64,000 nucleotides of DNA, taken from Gnetum montanum. Its lineage: Eukaryota > Streptophyta > Gnetopsida > Gnetales > Gnetaceae. Location: assembly GCA_015680685.1 (NCBI GenBank), contig MNCI01027100.1, positions 446,911 to 510,910 of the forward strand. The letters run 5' to 3'. Each line of letters opens with the position of its first letter. The first letter of the stretch is position 1. The position numbers and the translations under genes are program-made. This document shows, in pieces, positions 36,755 through 49,896 of the stretch. The notes beneath the pieces are model-generated. The model saw only the letters and a program-made list of their open reading frames with translations, made no database searches and was not told the DNA's origin.

Positions 36755-37591
36755 ATGGTACCAAAACAAGGCCCACAAGTAGGAGGACCTTTTTAGCCCA
36801 AGGAAAAGCAACCCAAGGGAGGAAGGGACCAATAGTAGTAACAATCATAGTAGCCCTAAGAACAAGAAACCAATGTCAGTCATGCCACAAGATCCCTTCA
36901 GAAGAAGATTGAAGTAGAATTAGTTTAACAAATTTCCACTACAGAAACAAGCCAGTCTAGGCAAGATAAGGTTTATAGGCCAAGGCCTAGCTTAGAGGTC
37001 ATCCTCATGAAGGCCTACTTAAATAAGATTAGGACAAAAGAGGCCCAAAGTTCTATTCTCTAGGAGTTTAACTTTGGACCCTTCTTAGAGTTGGTACCGA
37101 AGAAGGTCTGCACGCAACTGTAGGGATCTTCCATATGGTCCATTTTCTCCAACAATGGAGAATGGTATATGGGGGAGAACTATCTCTTTTAGAACAACTA
37201 ACAAGGAGATGCATGGGTAAAAATCGAAGATATAACCATCTTCTACTTGATTGAGACCATTGCAAAGGTCCTTAGGTTACTAGACATTAGGCCCAAACTT
37301 GCTAAAATTGTAATGCAAGTAGACCTTAAAGCTGAGAAAGAATGGGCTCAACACTACTATGGGGTAGATCGTAAGGAGCATAATGCTCTCACATAGGCAG
37401 AGAGAGCATACTTTAAAATTGTGACTTATCATGTAAACCTAATGATGAGGCCTAGTAAATTTATAGCTTTCTCTACCCAAGAATGTGCTACTCTGAGCAA
37501 GAAGTTCCCTATTAACCTTCCTCAACTTATTTTGCTAGAGATCAAGAAATTTTTTAAAAAATATGACAAAAGAAGGAAGACATTCCCCTTT
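36755..37591 (+). pseudogene. Extra ORF of element D, first part, cut by E
   Basis: It starts ATG at 36755 (MVPKQGPQV). Near 37355-37560 it reads YYGVDRKEHNALT, FKIVTYHVNLMMRPSKFIAF and KFPINLPQLILLEIKKFFKK, which match the intact 182-codon stretch in E. It is cut at 37591 by E with TSD CCTTT and resumes at 50795. The function is unknown. Its place after integrase suggests the accessory or env-like frame known from Athila/Tat elements. Confidence 0.75.
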
Positions 37592-38493
37592 TGATGAGTT
37601 GCATTGATGGGCCCTTGTTGATGTAACCTTGTCAATAAGGCCTCGTGGACATGACCCTCTTGATGAGACCTTGTCGATGCAGTTGCATCGATGTGGGATT
37701 TGATGTGTTGATGTAGCCGTGTTGAAGCAATGTCTATTTTTGCTTATAAATACATGCTCACTAGCCGCATTTAGGGCATAAGTCTCATAGTTGTAGTGGA
37801 GCTCTTACAATTTTCTTATTTGAAGGTTAGAATATTTTTCTAAGTGCTTGATGTAGGAGTCAAAGACTGTACAGATCTTTATTTGAGCACTATTGTACCT
37901 GAGCATGACAATGTGTGTAGTAATAAAGGCAAGCCTTTTGATCAACCTTGCAACACTTTGAAATAGATTAATTATTTCCTTTATGCATTTAGTATTTTAT
38001 ACAATTTTCTTTAATGTTTTAAGTAATTACATGATTAATTAAGTAATAAATTAAGTTAAATTAAGCTAGATTAAATAGTGATAAATTAAGCACATAAGTA
38101 CAACCACATCGAGCATACACTTGGTGCCTGGTAATCCCAATAATGCTTAATGTTTGGTAACCCAGTAGTGTTAAATCTATTTAGGATGTGTACAACAACT
38201 GGGAAAGGATGCTTATGTTAGGATTAGTTAACTATTAGCTAGTTAGATTAAATTAGCAATTAAATATCTTTAATTCTCTATTCTTTATTCTTAAGAAACT
38301 TAGAACATAAAACATAAAAATGACAAAAATCATATGCCTTAGTTGCATTTCACAAATGTAATTGGGAAGACAACGATTAGTATCACTTCTTAAAGACCAA
38401 TGTACTTAGAAGGGTATAAGTCCACGAAATTGATCGGATCGTGCATAAACATTTAGTGATTCGTATGGTTGGGTGTCTACTCGTCACTCATCA
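37592..38493 (+). repeat. 5' LTR of element E
   Basis: The 902-bp LTR runs TGATGAG to CTCATCA. The first 140 bp hold about eight TTGATG/TCGATG-type motifs. The TATA box (CTTATAAATACATGC) is near 37743, and AATAAAG near 37922. It pairs with 49908-50789. Confidence 0.92.
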
Positions 38494-38494
38494 T

Positions 38495-38512
38495 TGGCAT
38501 TATTGTTAGGGA
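38495..38512 (+). promoter_or_regulatory. Degraded tRNA-Asp primer-binding site of element E
   Basis: TGGCATTATTGTTAGGGA is the tRNA-Asp site with several transitions. One spacer base follows the LTR end. Confidence 0.8.
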
Positions 38513-38653
38513 CTTATAGTTTAATGCATGAACTATTTAGGGCCTAGTGAATATTATTTGAGATTGTTGAAAGGAACCTTGAAGTCACTATCATTCAAAA
38601 AATAAAAATTATAATTATAATTAAAGCACATTGAATTTTTATTTTAATCCAAA

Positions 38654-41120
38654 ATGTCTTTTTCTCATAAGCATGATGAATCAAAACTACTAGTGCCCTA
38701 AGAATTCAAATGTACACTCATCCATATGAGTTTGTACCTGATTTCACCTTCATCTTGTATCAAGATGAACAACTGTAGTGAAGAGATATGGAGGGCAATG
38801 TTGTGTTGCCTCTTAACTGATCTGTTCATAGGATGCTGCTCCAAACTCTTAAGAGGTTGGCCATCCAAAATCTTCATGATGAATATGTTGTGTAGGATCA
38901 TGACTATTAAGATTATTGTCCCACTAAAACACAATGCAAAAGAGATTGGCACTAGGAGAAGCCCCATGAAGCTACAAAGGGAAAATGATTCACTGACCCC
39001 TTATTCTTGTTGAACCAAAATGAGAAGGAGGATTCTTCCTTTGGGGGTTTATAACATGAAGATTCTCCACCACTTAACTCTAGTGAAGGGGGCTTGAACT
39101 TGAACTTATAGTTCATTATCAACAATTTGGGTTCAGGTAAAAGTGGGAGCTAAGGCAGGGGCTCACACAAGCAATGTGATGATGATAAACCTAATGATCA
39201 TGGCCATGACATGCAAAGATGAGATGGTAGATACCATGGTAGTGGTAGTCCTCCTACCTCTTCATCTACATCTTCTTCTTCCTTCTTTTGAATTTGATCA
39301 AAATTGTAGGGGACGAAACTGTGATGGAGGTAAATGGTGGGACAATGATCATAGGCATTGCCAGGATCGAAGGAGTAGCAGAGGACATCACAGGCATCAT
39401 CAAAATCTTGATGATGATGAACCTTTGCTAGCAATTCAAAGCATGCAAAACATTGTAGAGGTAGTTAGAATTCCAACCAAGCATGTGAATGATAGCAGAA
39501 GCAAGAAGTTGGATATGAACAATATTCCCAAATTGAAGGGGGGATGTAACTCAAATCCACAGATCCATCTTCAAGCCTTTCATGATGCTTGTGCCTTGCA
39601 GAACATAGAGAATGATTGGTAAAAATTTAATCTATTTCCCAAAACACTCATAAAAGAAGCAAAATTTTGATACTACTCTTTGAAGCTGAAATCAATTTGC
39701 AAATGGAGTACAATGGTTGAGTTGTTTAATAACAAATAACAGAGGTAGTCCAAAGTGTCCAATTTGAGAAAGCAAATCCAAGGATGGTGACAAGAAATAC
39801 CTAAACCCTTGAATGCAGGCATGGGAAGGTATTATTCCCTTTTGCATAGATGTCTTAGCCATGGTTATTCTTAGCAGGAGCAGCTTTGCCATATCATAGA
39901 TGTGCTCCGATCAAAAACAAGAAGAGCTCTTAAGATCTATGCCTAAGGGAAACTATCAAAACTAAGAGTCCATCAAATTCAAAGGTTGATTAAGTAAGTT
40001 ACAAAAGAAGAAGGCAAGTTGAGAAAATGGGAAAGTGCTAAGGAGTATAACTGGGACCCTTCCATCAGAGAAAGGGAGGCTTGATTCTATGATAGTGAGA
40101 GGGAGACATCATTTAATGAAGTGGTGCCATGAAAAATCTTGCCAATTCAAAAATTTATGTTTGAAATTTTCATTAAGATTGATAAAATGTGGGAATCTCT
40201 GGATGAAAAATTTCAACTTGCTTTGAAAATTGTAGAAGAATCCACAAATTAAGGTAGTGATTGTGACCATAGAAGAAGAAAGGAAGCTAAATGTGCCTAC
40301 TAAAGGAATAAGGGCAAAGCTGCTAAAGCAAAAGAGGTTGTGGAGTCAGAATTAGATGATGATGATGGATGTGACCTCTATCAATATGAACATCCCAAGG
40401 GATGTTGTCCTATTATGTCACACTTATAGGAATCTGGGGTGTATGCTTTGAATCCTAGACTAGCATAAATGCAAGAACCCAAAAGGTTGCCTTATCCTCA
40501 AGGCAACCCAAGGTAGTTCCACTAGCAATAACAAGATTATTATCCAAGCAGAGCTCCACCACAACCGTATGAGTAGTACATCAATGGCAACATCCAGAGT
40601 CATGGGGGATGCCACCACCAAGGCAGTAGTACCTTTACGAATAACCCGATTCATATGGGTACTATGTTTAGCAACTCATGTCTTCGTGTGACTCTTCCAA
40701 TCACGCTTCCTTCTAGCATCACTACTATCCTCTGAAGTAATATAAAACTCATTCTCCATCTCTTAAAGGGGAATTCCCATATCCTTATCACTCTTTAGAT
40801 CCTCCAACACATGTCCCTCCACCCTCAACCCAATTACCACTTACTTCATCCATGCAAGGGGAAATTCCCGTGTAGCTGCAACAACATAATGCTACCAGGT
40901 CTATTAACTTACAATTGGTTCCTCAGCTGAGTGGTTTGGAAGCTAGATCTCTTAAAAGATCATTCTTCCAAACCAATAGCCCTATAAAGCCCTCACCAAC
41001 TCATGTGTCTCCTTCATTTTCTACATCCATTCCTTTTAAGAGCCCTTTAAACCAAATGCCTCCCAAGGTCCACATAGTCATGTTAATCCATGCTATATCT
41101 AATAGAATCAAGGCTCACAA
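38654..41120 (+). pseudogene. gag: gag of element E, broken
   Basis: It starts ATG at 38654 (MSFSHKHDES). A charged Asp/His/Arg-rich region is at about 39140-39420. The core at 39440-39950 reads IPTKHVNDSRSKKLDMNN, LQAFHDACALQNIEN and LFPKTL. The knuckle near 40370-40410 has lost its second Cys (CDLY-QYEH-PKGCC). The Ser/Pro-rich tail lies at about 40915-41090. Stops occur throughout. Confidence 0.82.
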
Positions 41121-41640
41121 CCTTTCTAGGAAAAAGGTTAATCCTGGCAATCCTCTCATCTACTTGCAGATCGCTAGAAATGAGCCATGCAAGGCTCTTC
41201 TTGATTCAGGTTCTAGTGTCAACATGATTTTCCATGAAATGTACCAATCCTAGAACCTACCTCCTCTCAAGAAGAGCAATATCTATTTAGAACTGGTAGA
41301 TCAATCTATCACTATTTCCTTAAGATTAGTGGAGGACATTGTGACCACTGTTTGTGGGTGGTCGTATCTTGTTGATTTCCTGGTGATCAAGGTTTGACAA
41401 TTGCAAGGGGGACTTTCCAATCATTATGGGAAGGGATTGGTTGAGCACTGGTTATGCAGAAACGAACATCAGAGATCTTTTCCTAAATATTTTCAAGAAA
41501 AATGCATTCAAAAAGATTGAGAAGAAGAGAGTTCCATGCATTGCGTACAGCAATACTAGATGCAATTGTGTGTAGAAACTCTAGTATATCAAAAGTACAT
41601 CAATCAAAGCATGCATATAATGTGTAAATGAACCTAAAAT
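41121..41640 (+). pseudogene. pol: Retropepsin of element E
   Basis: The stretch from 40915 to 41253 stays open and reads through GNPLIYLQIARNEP and ALLDSGSSVNMIF, with the catalytic Asp codon at 41203-41205. Downstream parts (VEDIVTTVCGW, IIMGR-like) follow after stops and a frameshift near 41395. A linker with a decayed CNxC pair follows. Confidence 0.8.
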
Positions 41641-41799
41641 CCAAAAGTTCTTATATGCAAATGCCACAAAATAGGAGAGCACCTAATGGTTGACAACTAA
41701 TTCTAAAAGTAACACACTTTGCATGGAACCTACTGAGAGCCTAACTTGTGCCTATGTTGAAGGCATGAATGAACTAGAGCAAGTTCATTGCCAACTCTC

Positions 41800-42990
41800 C
41801 AATAATGAACCTAATGATACTAATTGGAAAGAGTTGGAAATCCTTGACAAGTTTAAATAGGAGCCCTTAGAGTTGAAAAATCTACCTACCTACATGGAAT
41901 ATGCATTTTTGAAAAATGGCAAGCTAGTGATAATCAATGTTAACCTTGCTCCTTAGAAAAAAAGGATGGTGTTGAAGGTGGTCAACAAATGGCCAACAAC
42001 CTTTACTTGGTTATATTCTAAACTCACAAGGATTGATTCTTGCATATGTTAGTATCACATCTATATTGATCTAACCATGAAGCTAAAGAGGCAACCACAA
42101 CAGTAGTTGAACCCAAAATTCAAGTAGATCATTAAAGAGAAAATTAAACAACCCCTTAAGGTAGGGTTCATCTATCAAATTGTAGACAGCGAGTGGATTA
42201 GCCCACTTGTAATTGTGCCAAATAAAGGTGGCAAGTAGCAATTCTGTATTGATTTTAGGCTGTAGAACATGATAATGTTCAAATATCATTTCCCATTGTT
42301 ATTTGTGGACCAGGTGTTGGACACTTTTTTTTGGCATTACTATTATAGCTTTCTGGATGTTTATAGTGGCTATAACTAAATTTAGATCATGCTTGAGGAT
42401 TAGGCCAAAATAATATTCACAAGTCCCTAGGGGACTTTTTCATATCATAAGATGCCCTTTGGTCTATGCAATGTCCCTACAACTTTTCAACTTTTGGTCC
42501 TAAGCATTTTTTAGTAGCAAATTGGTAGTAGGGTGGAAATCTTCATGGATGACTTCTCCACCTATGATGAAACATTTGAGCAAGCCTTGGACCACCTTGA
42601 GTAAGTGCTTAAAAGGTGCATGGAGACTAATCTTGTGCTTACTTAGTAGAAAAGGCATCTGATGGTCCATGAGGGCATTGTGCTTAGATATAGAATTTCT
42701 CAAGTAGAGATCAAGGTGGACTCTAAAAAGATTAGGGTTATCCAAGGAATAACTCATCAATTAAAAATTGTTAAAGATGTCCAATCATTCTTTGGACACA
42801 TTAGCTATAATAAATGATTCATAGAGAATTTCCCTAAAATCGCTAAACCATTGGTTGAGCACACAAAGAAATATGCTTCATTCATATGGAGCAAGGAATG
42901 CAAAAAGACATTCCAGTAGCTTAAGGAGAAGCTTGTAGAAACTCTAGTTCTATGAGCACTAGAATAGTCTAGACCATTTCACTTCATTAC
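41800..42990 (+). pseudogene. pol: Reverse transcriptase of element E, broken, FMDD kept
   Basis: Pieces are CIDFRL-NM (about 42246), LDVYSGYN, AKIIFTSP-GTFSYHKMPFGL and VEIFMDDFSTYDETFEQALDHL. The catalytic FMDD codons are at 42542-42553. The connection region reads VQSFFGHISYN (about 42780). Stops, mostly from CAG/CAA and TGG decay, split the domain. Confidence 0.85.
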
Positions 42991-43480
42991 AGATGCATCA
43001 AACTATGCCTTGGGAGTTGTGCTTACACAATTAAATGATCAAAAATGTCCTTACTACATCCACTATGCAAGTAGAAGCATTGTGGGTGCACAACTCAACT
43101 ACATCACAATAGAAAAAGAGCTGATAGCGGTGGTGTATCCCTTGGAGAACTTCAGGCACTATGTGCTTGGGTACAAGGTGTTTATGCACACAAACCACAA
43201 TGTCATTTGCTTCCTCATAAATAAGCCAACGGTGAGCCCTCATGTCATATGGTGGTTGTTGATCTTATAGGAGTTCAATCTTACGATGGTAGCTCAAAAG
43301 GGCATCGAGAATGTGATTGCTGACCACTTGTCTTGGTTATGATGGGGCAATAAAGAGGAGAAAAGCCTACTTTTAGATCAATTTCCTAGTGAACATCTCT
43401 TTGCCATTGTAATAAATGAACAAGTGCCTATTGAACCAAAATGGTACAGTAGCATTCTTACTTATCTTCTTACTCAAGAG
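42991..43480 (+). pseudogene. pol: RNase H domain of element E
   Basis: The frame reads ITDASNYALGVVLTQLNDQK (catalytic Asp kept), IEKELIAVVYPLENFRHYVL (Glu kept), THTNH-like and VIADHLSWL. It is mostly open from 43010 to 43270, then stops. Confidence 0.83.
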
Positions 43481-44790
43481 ATGCCACAATAACTAGACTT
43501 TGGGAAGAAACAACAGTTTCTTCATTAGGTCAAACACTTCATGGACATTAATGGATACCTTTAAAAGGTATGTGTTGATGGCTTGGTTTGTTGGTGTGTT
43601 CCTAATGCTGCTTAACTATGTGTTTTCCAAGATGCTCATGAGGGTCCTTATGGGGGCAACTACGAAGGGAGATGCATGGCCATTAAGTTCCTAATCATAG
43701 AGTCTTACTGGCCAAGGATCTTCAGGGATGCTCAGCAATTTGTTCGCTCTTGTAGATGCTATCAACGAGATGGTGGGATGATCGCTTGGATGGAGGAACC
43801 TCAACAATGGATCCAATCACTAAAGCCCTTCAACATCTAGGACACAAACTTCATGGGTTCCATCACACCCATGTTAAATGAAAATGTGTACATAATAGTC
43901 ACTATTGACTATTAGAAGAAATGGGTAGAAGTAGCAGCCATCCCTAATTGTACATCTTCCACTCCTGTATAGTTTGTATAACAAAATGTTGTAAATAGGT
44001 TTGGAGTGCCATGTGCACTAATTTCTAACAATGGTACTCATTTTATAGGTGCTACTTTTCGCAAGTTCATGCAACACTTGGGGGTTGAACATAAACTAAC
44101 AACACCCTATCACCCCCAAGCCAATGATTAAGCAGATGTTACCAATAGAAAGATCATTAAGATCTTAACTTGAAAAATTAGCAAATATAGGAAAGACTAC
44201 AGCACAAAACTAAATGATGCCCTTTGGGCCTACCACTCCACATGAAAACTTCCTATAGGCTATTCTCCCTATGAGTTGGTGTACAGAAAATTACCAACTC
44301 TTCTAACTCAATCTAAGCTGCATACACTTTCAACAACCTGTGATCTAGATCCTGACCTCAACCTAACATAGAAAAAGAGATTATCAACCTCAATGTGTCA
44401 GATGAAAATTTATTGGTAGCCCTATCCTTAAATGAAGTGTATAAGGCATTTAACAAAAAACACCATGACCTTAGAATATGAAAAGTAAAATTTCAACATG
44501 AAGACAAGGTCCTCGACTAGAACCCCACACATGTACCTTAACGAACTAAGTTCTAAACATAGTTGGAAGGGCCTTACATCATTTATGAAACATTTCCTTT
44601 TGGGGCCTTTTTGATCTACAAACCTGAGATCTCAAATAAGAAAAAACTAGTTAACATGCAACAACTAAAACCTTTCCATGAGCCCAAGCAAGCCAATGAA
44701 ATCAACACCTCCTTGAATGGACAGCCTCACTCAATTTTTCAGATCTCCTCCTTCCAACTCAATCATGGGGGAGATGGCCATCCGTGTTAA
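43481..44790 (+). pseudogene. pol: Integrase of element E, broken
   Basis: The zinc region is readable as HEGPYGGNYEGRCMA and SCRCYQRDGG (about 43635-43785). The core has DTNFMGSI, YIIVTIDY, ALISNNGTHFIGATF (second catalytic Asp changed to Asn, near 44025) and TTPYHPQAN. The end reads EGPYIIYETFPFGAF and MQQLKPFHEP (44563-44790), then the NHGGDGHPC end. This end is what remains of pol in B and C. Confidence 0.83.
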
Positions 44791-46821
44791 TCATTAAAAT
44801 GGCTCTTTAGTATTTTTACTTTTTGTTTTACTCCTTTTTTGTTTTACACTTTCTTTATTTTTATCCCTGTTTGTTTTACACTTTATTATTTTTCCAAATT
44901 TTTATTTTACAACATCATTAGTATGTTTTGTTTTTCTTGAATATTTTACAATATATTTTATATTTTCCTTTATTTTGGTGTGAATTTTCCTTATTTTCTA
45001 ATAAAATTGCTTTCTTGCCAACAAGACATAGTGATGTTGTAGCTGTTTTCCAATGGTGGTTTGTACCTAATGTTTTTGATTGCTAATGTCTAGTTTCTAT
45101 TTCTAGATTTTGACGACTGATGACTAAGACAAAGTTCCTTTTTCATGAAATAGGCAATAAGTCCACATCATCCACCCATCCACAAACTCTACAATTTTTC
45201 TTATTTTGGAAATATGAGGTCCCTTTTCCATTAATGAAACTTTAACAAACTTGTGACCTTGGCAGTTTCCAAACTTGGGAAAGATTCAAAGGTTTGAAAA
45301 GGGTGTAACTTCAAGGGGACTTAATACTCTTTCTGCATCTCTACTCACTTGAGTTCATGAGTGTTTTCATGGATATCTTACCGTTCTATGTTGACCAATA
45401 ACACAAAGTGTAATAAGCCTTTGCATGGTGTGGTTCCCATGCAAAAATCCATAAAAACATTAAAAAAAACATTATGGGAATTTAAAGCACATCCCTTAGA
45501 CAAAATAATGGGCTACAAGCATTGGTTATGGGACTAAAAAGACATGTTAACCATGCTTGAAGGTCCCCTCTAACCAAGGCCCTTTCTCACTTCCTCCTTC
45601 TCTTTTCTTCTCTAATAAGGAATGGTGATCAATCTGTGGGAGCATTCTTGTGTTTCGAGGGGATGGTTTGGTCTTAGAGTAGCAATTAGAAGTTACTGAA
45701 AGTGATTGGTTTTGATCTGGACTAAGGATGGACTTTATTAGGTTATTTAACCATAAAATCCACAAGGGACTTAATGTGACCATGATTAGGAATTCCATTC
45801 CACTTCCTCTCTCATCCATCAATGCTTTTCATAGCTCACCTCACTACTAGTTTTCACATTTTGCTCAATGTCTTAGTTTGATGTGTTAAAATTCTTAAAT
45901 GGATTCTTCCAGATTCAATCCTTAAGTTTTCATAACCATTAATCAATTATGGGGCCCATGGACTCATTATTTTAGGTTATGCAAGGGAAAAATAGGCATG
46001 AGCCTATTATGGGGAGGACCCACTTGCATGTCTCTTAGTTGGATTAGTTAGGTTCCTTATCCCTAGGCATTATGACAATCAAATCTTTTGCATTCCCCAT
46101 TAGTTGCATCCAACTGTATGCTCCTTAAGGCATTTCTCCAATCAATCCCCATCCCCATCTTTTGTGAAATATCAAGCCCTCTTCATGCATCTCATTGTGT
46201 TCTTGGCTTCTTAGACTTCCATTTGATTCCAATTTTGCTTAAAAACTCCTTGTATTTTTCGAATTTTGACTTGGTCAACTATGGTCAATAGCCACGTCAA
46301 CTCAGCCTAGTTGATGCAGCTTACTATGTCTACAAGGCCCAGTCGACACATGGAAAAAATTCTATATATAACAGCGATCACTTAGGGATTTTTCTTCAAT
46401 CATTTTCTTCAAACATAAGGGGAGTTTTTGTCATTTTCAGAGCTCAAAACCCTCTAGAGCCCATAACTTTCAAACCATTTGTCTGATTCACTCCGTTCTT
46501 TAGTCCTACAACTTTTGGAGGTACACTCTACATCGTGGGGGCCACAAACCTTAGGTTTTCAACAAACAAATTTTTTAAAAATTTTCTAACTTCCCATGGG
46601 TTTAACGAATTGATAATATTAAAATGCTAAGTAATGAGAATTAAACCCTTCCAACACACTTCAGTAACCTATTTAATCAAGTAATAATAAAATAATATTA
46701 AAATAATCAAACCAACCATGATCACAACTTAGCCAAGTGTAACTACCCCAAAAGATAAGGTATTCCAAATGTTTCAAAGTTACACATTAAGTGCTAATCC
46801 TTGGTCATGTTGTGATTACAA
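44791..46821 (+). other. Non-coding region between integrase and extra ORF in E
   Basis: No gene was found. It contains a T-rich stretch (44810-45000) and the TTTGCATG-GTGTGGTTCC-CATGCAAA stem-loop at about 45419-45446. At about 46265-46380, repeated GTCAAC/GTTGATGCAG/GTCGACAC motifs are followed by TCTATATATAACAG, which resembles the LTR promoter layout. Segments upstream of the extra frame are shared with D. Confidence 0.6.
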
Positions 46822-49593
46822 ATGACACCTAAACCAAAACGCTTATAGGAAGGAGGACCATCCTAACAAAGGGAAAAATGACCTAAAGCTAGAAGATATT
46901 AGCAAGAACAAGCCTAAGAATAGGTAGCAGAAACTCATGCAATAGGACCTCTTCGGGAGGAGTCCGAAGTTGAATCTATCCAACAGATTCCCAAAGAAGT
47001 AGTCGTAACTAAATAATCCCATCAAGATGAGGCACCAAGACTAGTGCCAAGACTTGAGGTCACATTGACTCAAGCATTCCTTAATCAGATCAAGCCTCGT
47101 GACATTTAATGTTCAATTCTTAAAGAATTAAACTTTAGACGATTCTTAAAGCATGCTCCAACAAAAGTCAAGACGCAGTTACAAAACTCTTCCATGTGGC
47201 CAATCATCACTTTTAGTGGGAAATGATAATGGGAGAGAAAAAATATCTTTTGGAATGGTAGGCAAGCAAGAGCCATTGTGAAGATCAAGGACATTTAGGT
47301 GTCCTGCTCGGTGGAGGCCATTATGAAAGCCCTTGGGTTGCCTAACACTAGAAAAAATTTGGCGAAGATCTCCAAACAAGAAAACTTAGAGGTAAAGAAG
47401 TAGTGGACCCAACAGTGTTATGGAGTGGATTGCAAGGAGTATGATGCACTCACCTCGGTGGAGCACATATATTTCAGGATAGTGGTCTACCACCTCAATT
47501 TGACAATGAGACTTGACAAGGTGATCACTTTCTCTGCTTGTGCATGCGCTGCTCTGAGTGGGAAATTCCCTGTGAACCTTCCACAGTTGATCTATCTGGA
47601 GATAGAGAAGCAATTTAAGGAAAATAAATGTGGAGGAAAGGCCTTTCCCTTTTTAGGTCTCATCCGAAAACTATGCAAAAGGGCAAGGATAGTTCACTAT
47701 GCTAATGACATAATTAGACATCCTCTTGTTACCTCTAAGGCAAAAATGATGAAGGATAAGATCCCTGCCATGACTAAGGAAGAGGAGCAGCAACCACCAC
47801 CTCCACAACCCACTCATGAAAAAACACTGGAGGCCAGTGTTGTGCTCAAGCACATGTGTGAGATCCAAGAGCAACAAATAGACATAAGTGGTGGTGATCC
47901 ATTTGTGTATCGCCTAGTGATGAGTCACCTCAATGAAGTGGCTCAAACCATTAGTCAAATGGAGGGAGGTTAATCAATTTTCTCAATCCAAAGAATGTCA
48001 CTACCTATAAGATCTAATCCTGATGCTCGAGAAGTAATTGTATCTCTCTCGTAATAGCAATAATTCCCAGAAATCTCTCGGAATGTTGCTACTTTTTCAG
48101 TGGATCTGGAGGAGGACAAGAGGGCAACTATCTTGGTGATGTAGCATCATGGGCAAGAGACAACAACATAGGTAGTTTTTGATAGAATTGCCAAAGCATT
48201 GAATGCACCTGTAGCATCTATACCAAATGTTTCTACACTCAAAGATGTGCAAACGTTCGCAAGAACAATTAGTTAGATTAAGTGTAGCCTAGCAAAAGGA
48301 GTTGTTGAATGAACTGGTGGGAATTGGGCAACTGATTCTGAATATCATCAATCTTTCGGATACAATCACTACAACCCAGTTAGAGTTGCTAGAAGCAAAG
48401 GAAAAGTGCATTATATTGAAGGGACAACTCAAAACAACCCAAGCACAAAACCAATGTTTAGCTATGGAGGTTGTTGAATTAAGAGCCTGTCTTGCTAATC
48501 CTATGTTTCTCAACCTTGCATTGACACATGATGAAGCTTTTAAACAACTTTAGGAAAAGCTTAAAAAGGTTGAGGACACTAAGGAGATGCCGATCTTTGA
48601 TCAATTCTTGGCCAATGCAACAATGCATAATATCCAAAAGGCCTTGGACCAGACTCACAAGGAGAATTTGATTTTGACCACAAAGAATCATCGCTTACAG
48701 AATGTTGATGCGTAAAAGTAGCAGATGGTAGATTTCATCCATCAACAGTAGGAGCAACTAGCTAAAGTGAACATTGAACTAAGAAGATTGTCAACCGAAA
48801 ACAAAAATCTCTCCATGGAGGAAGTCCTGGCTCTTCACCAAAAATTTGTGATAGATATAGTTGCCTAGAAAAATGAGGCTCTCAAATTTGAGAGGGTCAA
48901 AATCACTACAAAGATAATGTCAATCTACAAAAATAAATCAATGAAAAACACATCCAAATGATGAAGGCAAAAGTTAATGAGATCCTCTAGCAGCTCAACG
49001 AAGGAGGTTATGTTCGGTAGCCTATCTTTGATGAGCTCAACAACTACAACAAAGCAAAAATATGCATGAAGGAGCTATAGATCAAGAAGATGACAAAGTA
49101 TATGAAGCTTTCCAATCTTTGTTATGCAAACTTGGTAATGCTAACTACTAGATGACTATGATCAAAATTGGAGAAGCAAGTGGCCAGATTGTACTTGTTG
49201 TACAAGGTAGAGTTCAAAACCCATAAGGAGACCAAGCATAAGCTTGAGATTGCTAATGCTAAACTCTAGGTTCTTAGGACATAATTCACTAATCAGAGAT
49301 CAACTACTAAGAACCTGGCCAAAAGGATGAATGACTACCATGAGTTGCAAAATGCTCTCAAGATGTTCGATGTTGAACACAAACTTTTCATTGCCTAGTT
49401 TGTCAACATGAAGGAGCTATTCCTGGCAATGCCCTATGCTTGGTATGTTCCCACACAGGCCCGCATTAGCAATGTTATGTGGACTATGCATGATCCTAGG
49501 GGTAAGGAGGACAAGATGAAGGCACTATTGGATGCCTTCAGTCTTCTTCCACCAGAATTTGCAATTGCCACAAGTCAACCACAACTGCTTTAA
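46822..49593 (+). pseudogene. Extra ORF of element E, coiled-coil-rich, broken
   Basis: It starts ATG at 46822 (MTPKPKR). The best piece, 47425-47973, is 182 open codons with VEHIYFRIVVYHLNL, KFPVNLPQLIYLEIEKQF and FLGLIRKLCKRARI. A Pro-rich hinge and DPFVYRLVMSHLNEVAQTI follow. Further on, long Lys/Glu/Leu/Gln-rich stretches (48302-49300) suggest coiled coils. The first half recalls the plant retrotransposon domain annotated as putative plant transposon protein, by pattern only. The function is unknown; an envelope-like or structural role is a guess. Confidence 0.75.
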
Positions 49594-49896
49594 CCACCAC
49601 ATGTACCTAAAGCAAGAGAAGGTCCTTCAAAGGCTCAGGAACCTCCATCGCCTAGGACTGTTTGAGCTTCTTCATTGTCTTCATGCCATTAGAGGAGTTG
49701 TGTTTGTCAGTTTTGTCCTGGTGTTTAATTTTGTTATCCTAAACACCAAGTTTTGTAACCATACACTTAGGCACTTAGTCTTTATCATGTTATTCGTGTG
49801 TTATTTTATGTATTATTAATCCCATACCTTCCCAAATATCTTGTAAGAAAGTTGATCCTCCTTTTGTTGTTCACTCAAGGATGAGTTTTCATTCAG

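Noticed and set aside
37068-37265. 65-codon minus-strand frame with Trp/Arg-rich sequence
   Set aside because: It is antisense to the extra frame of D, which is supported by similarity to E.
46088-46291. 67-codon plus-strand frame in element E
   Set aside because: It lies in the non-coding region between integrase and the extra frame and has no clear counterpart in D.
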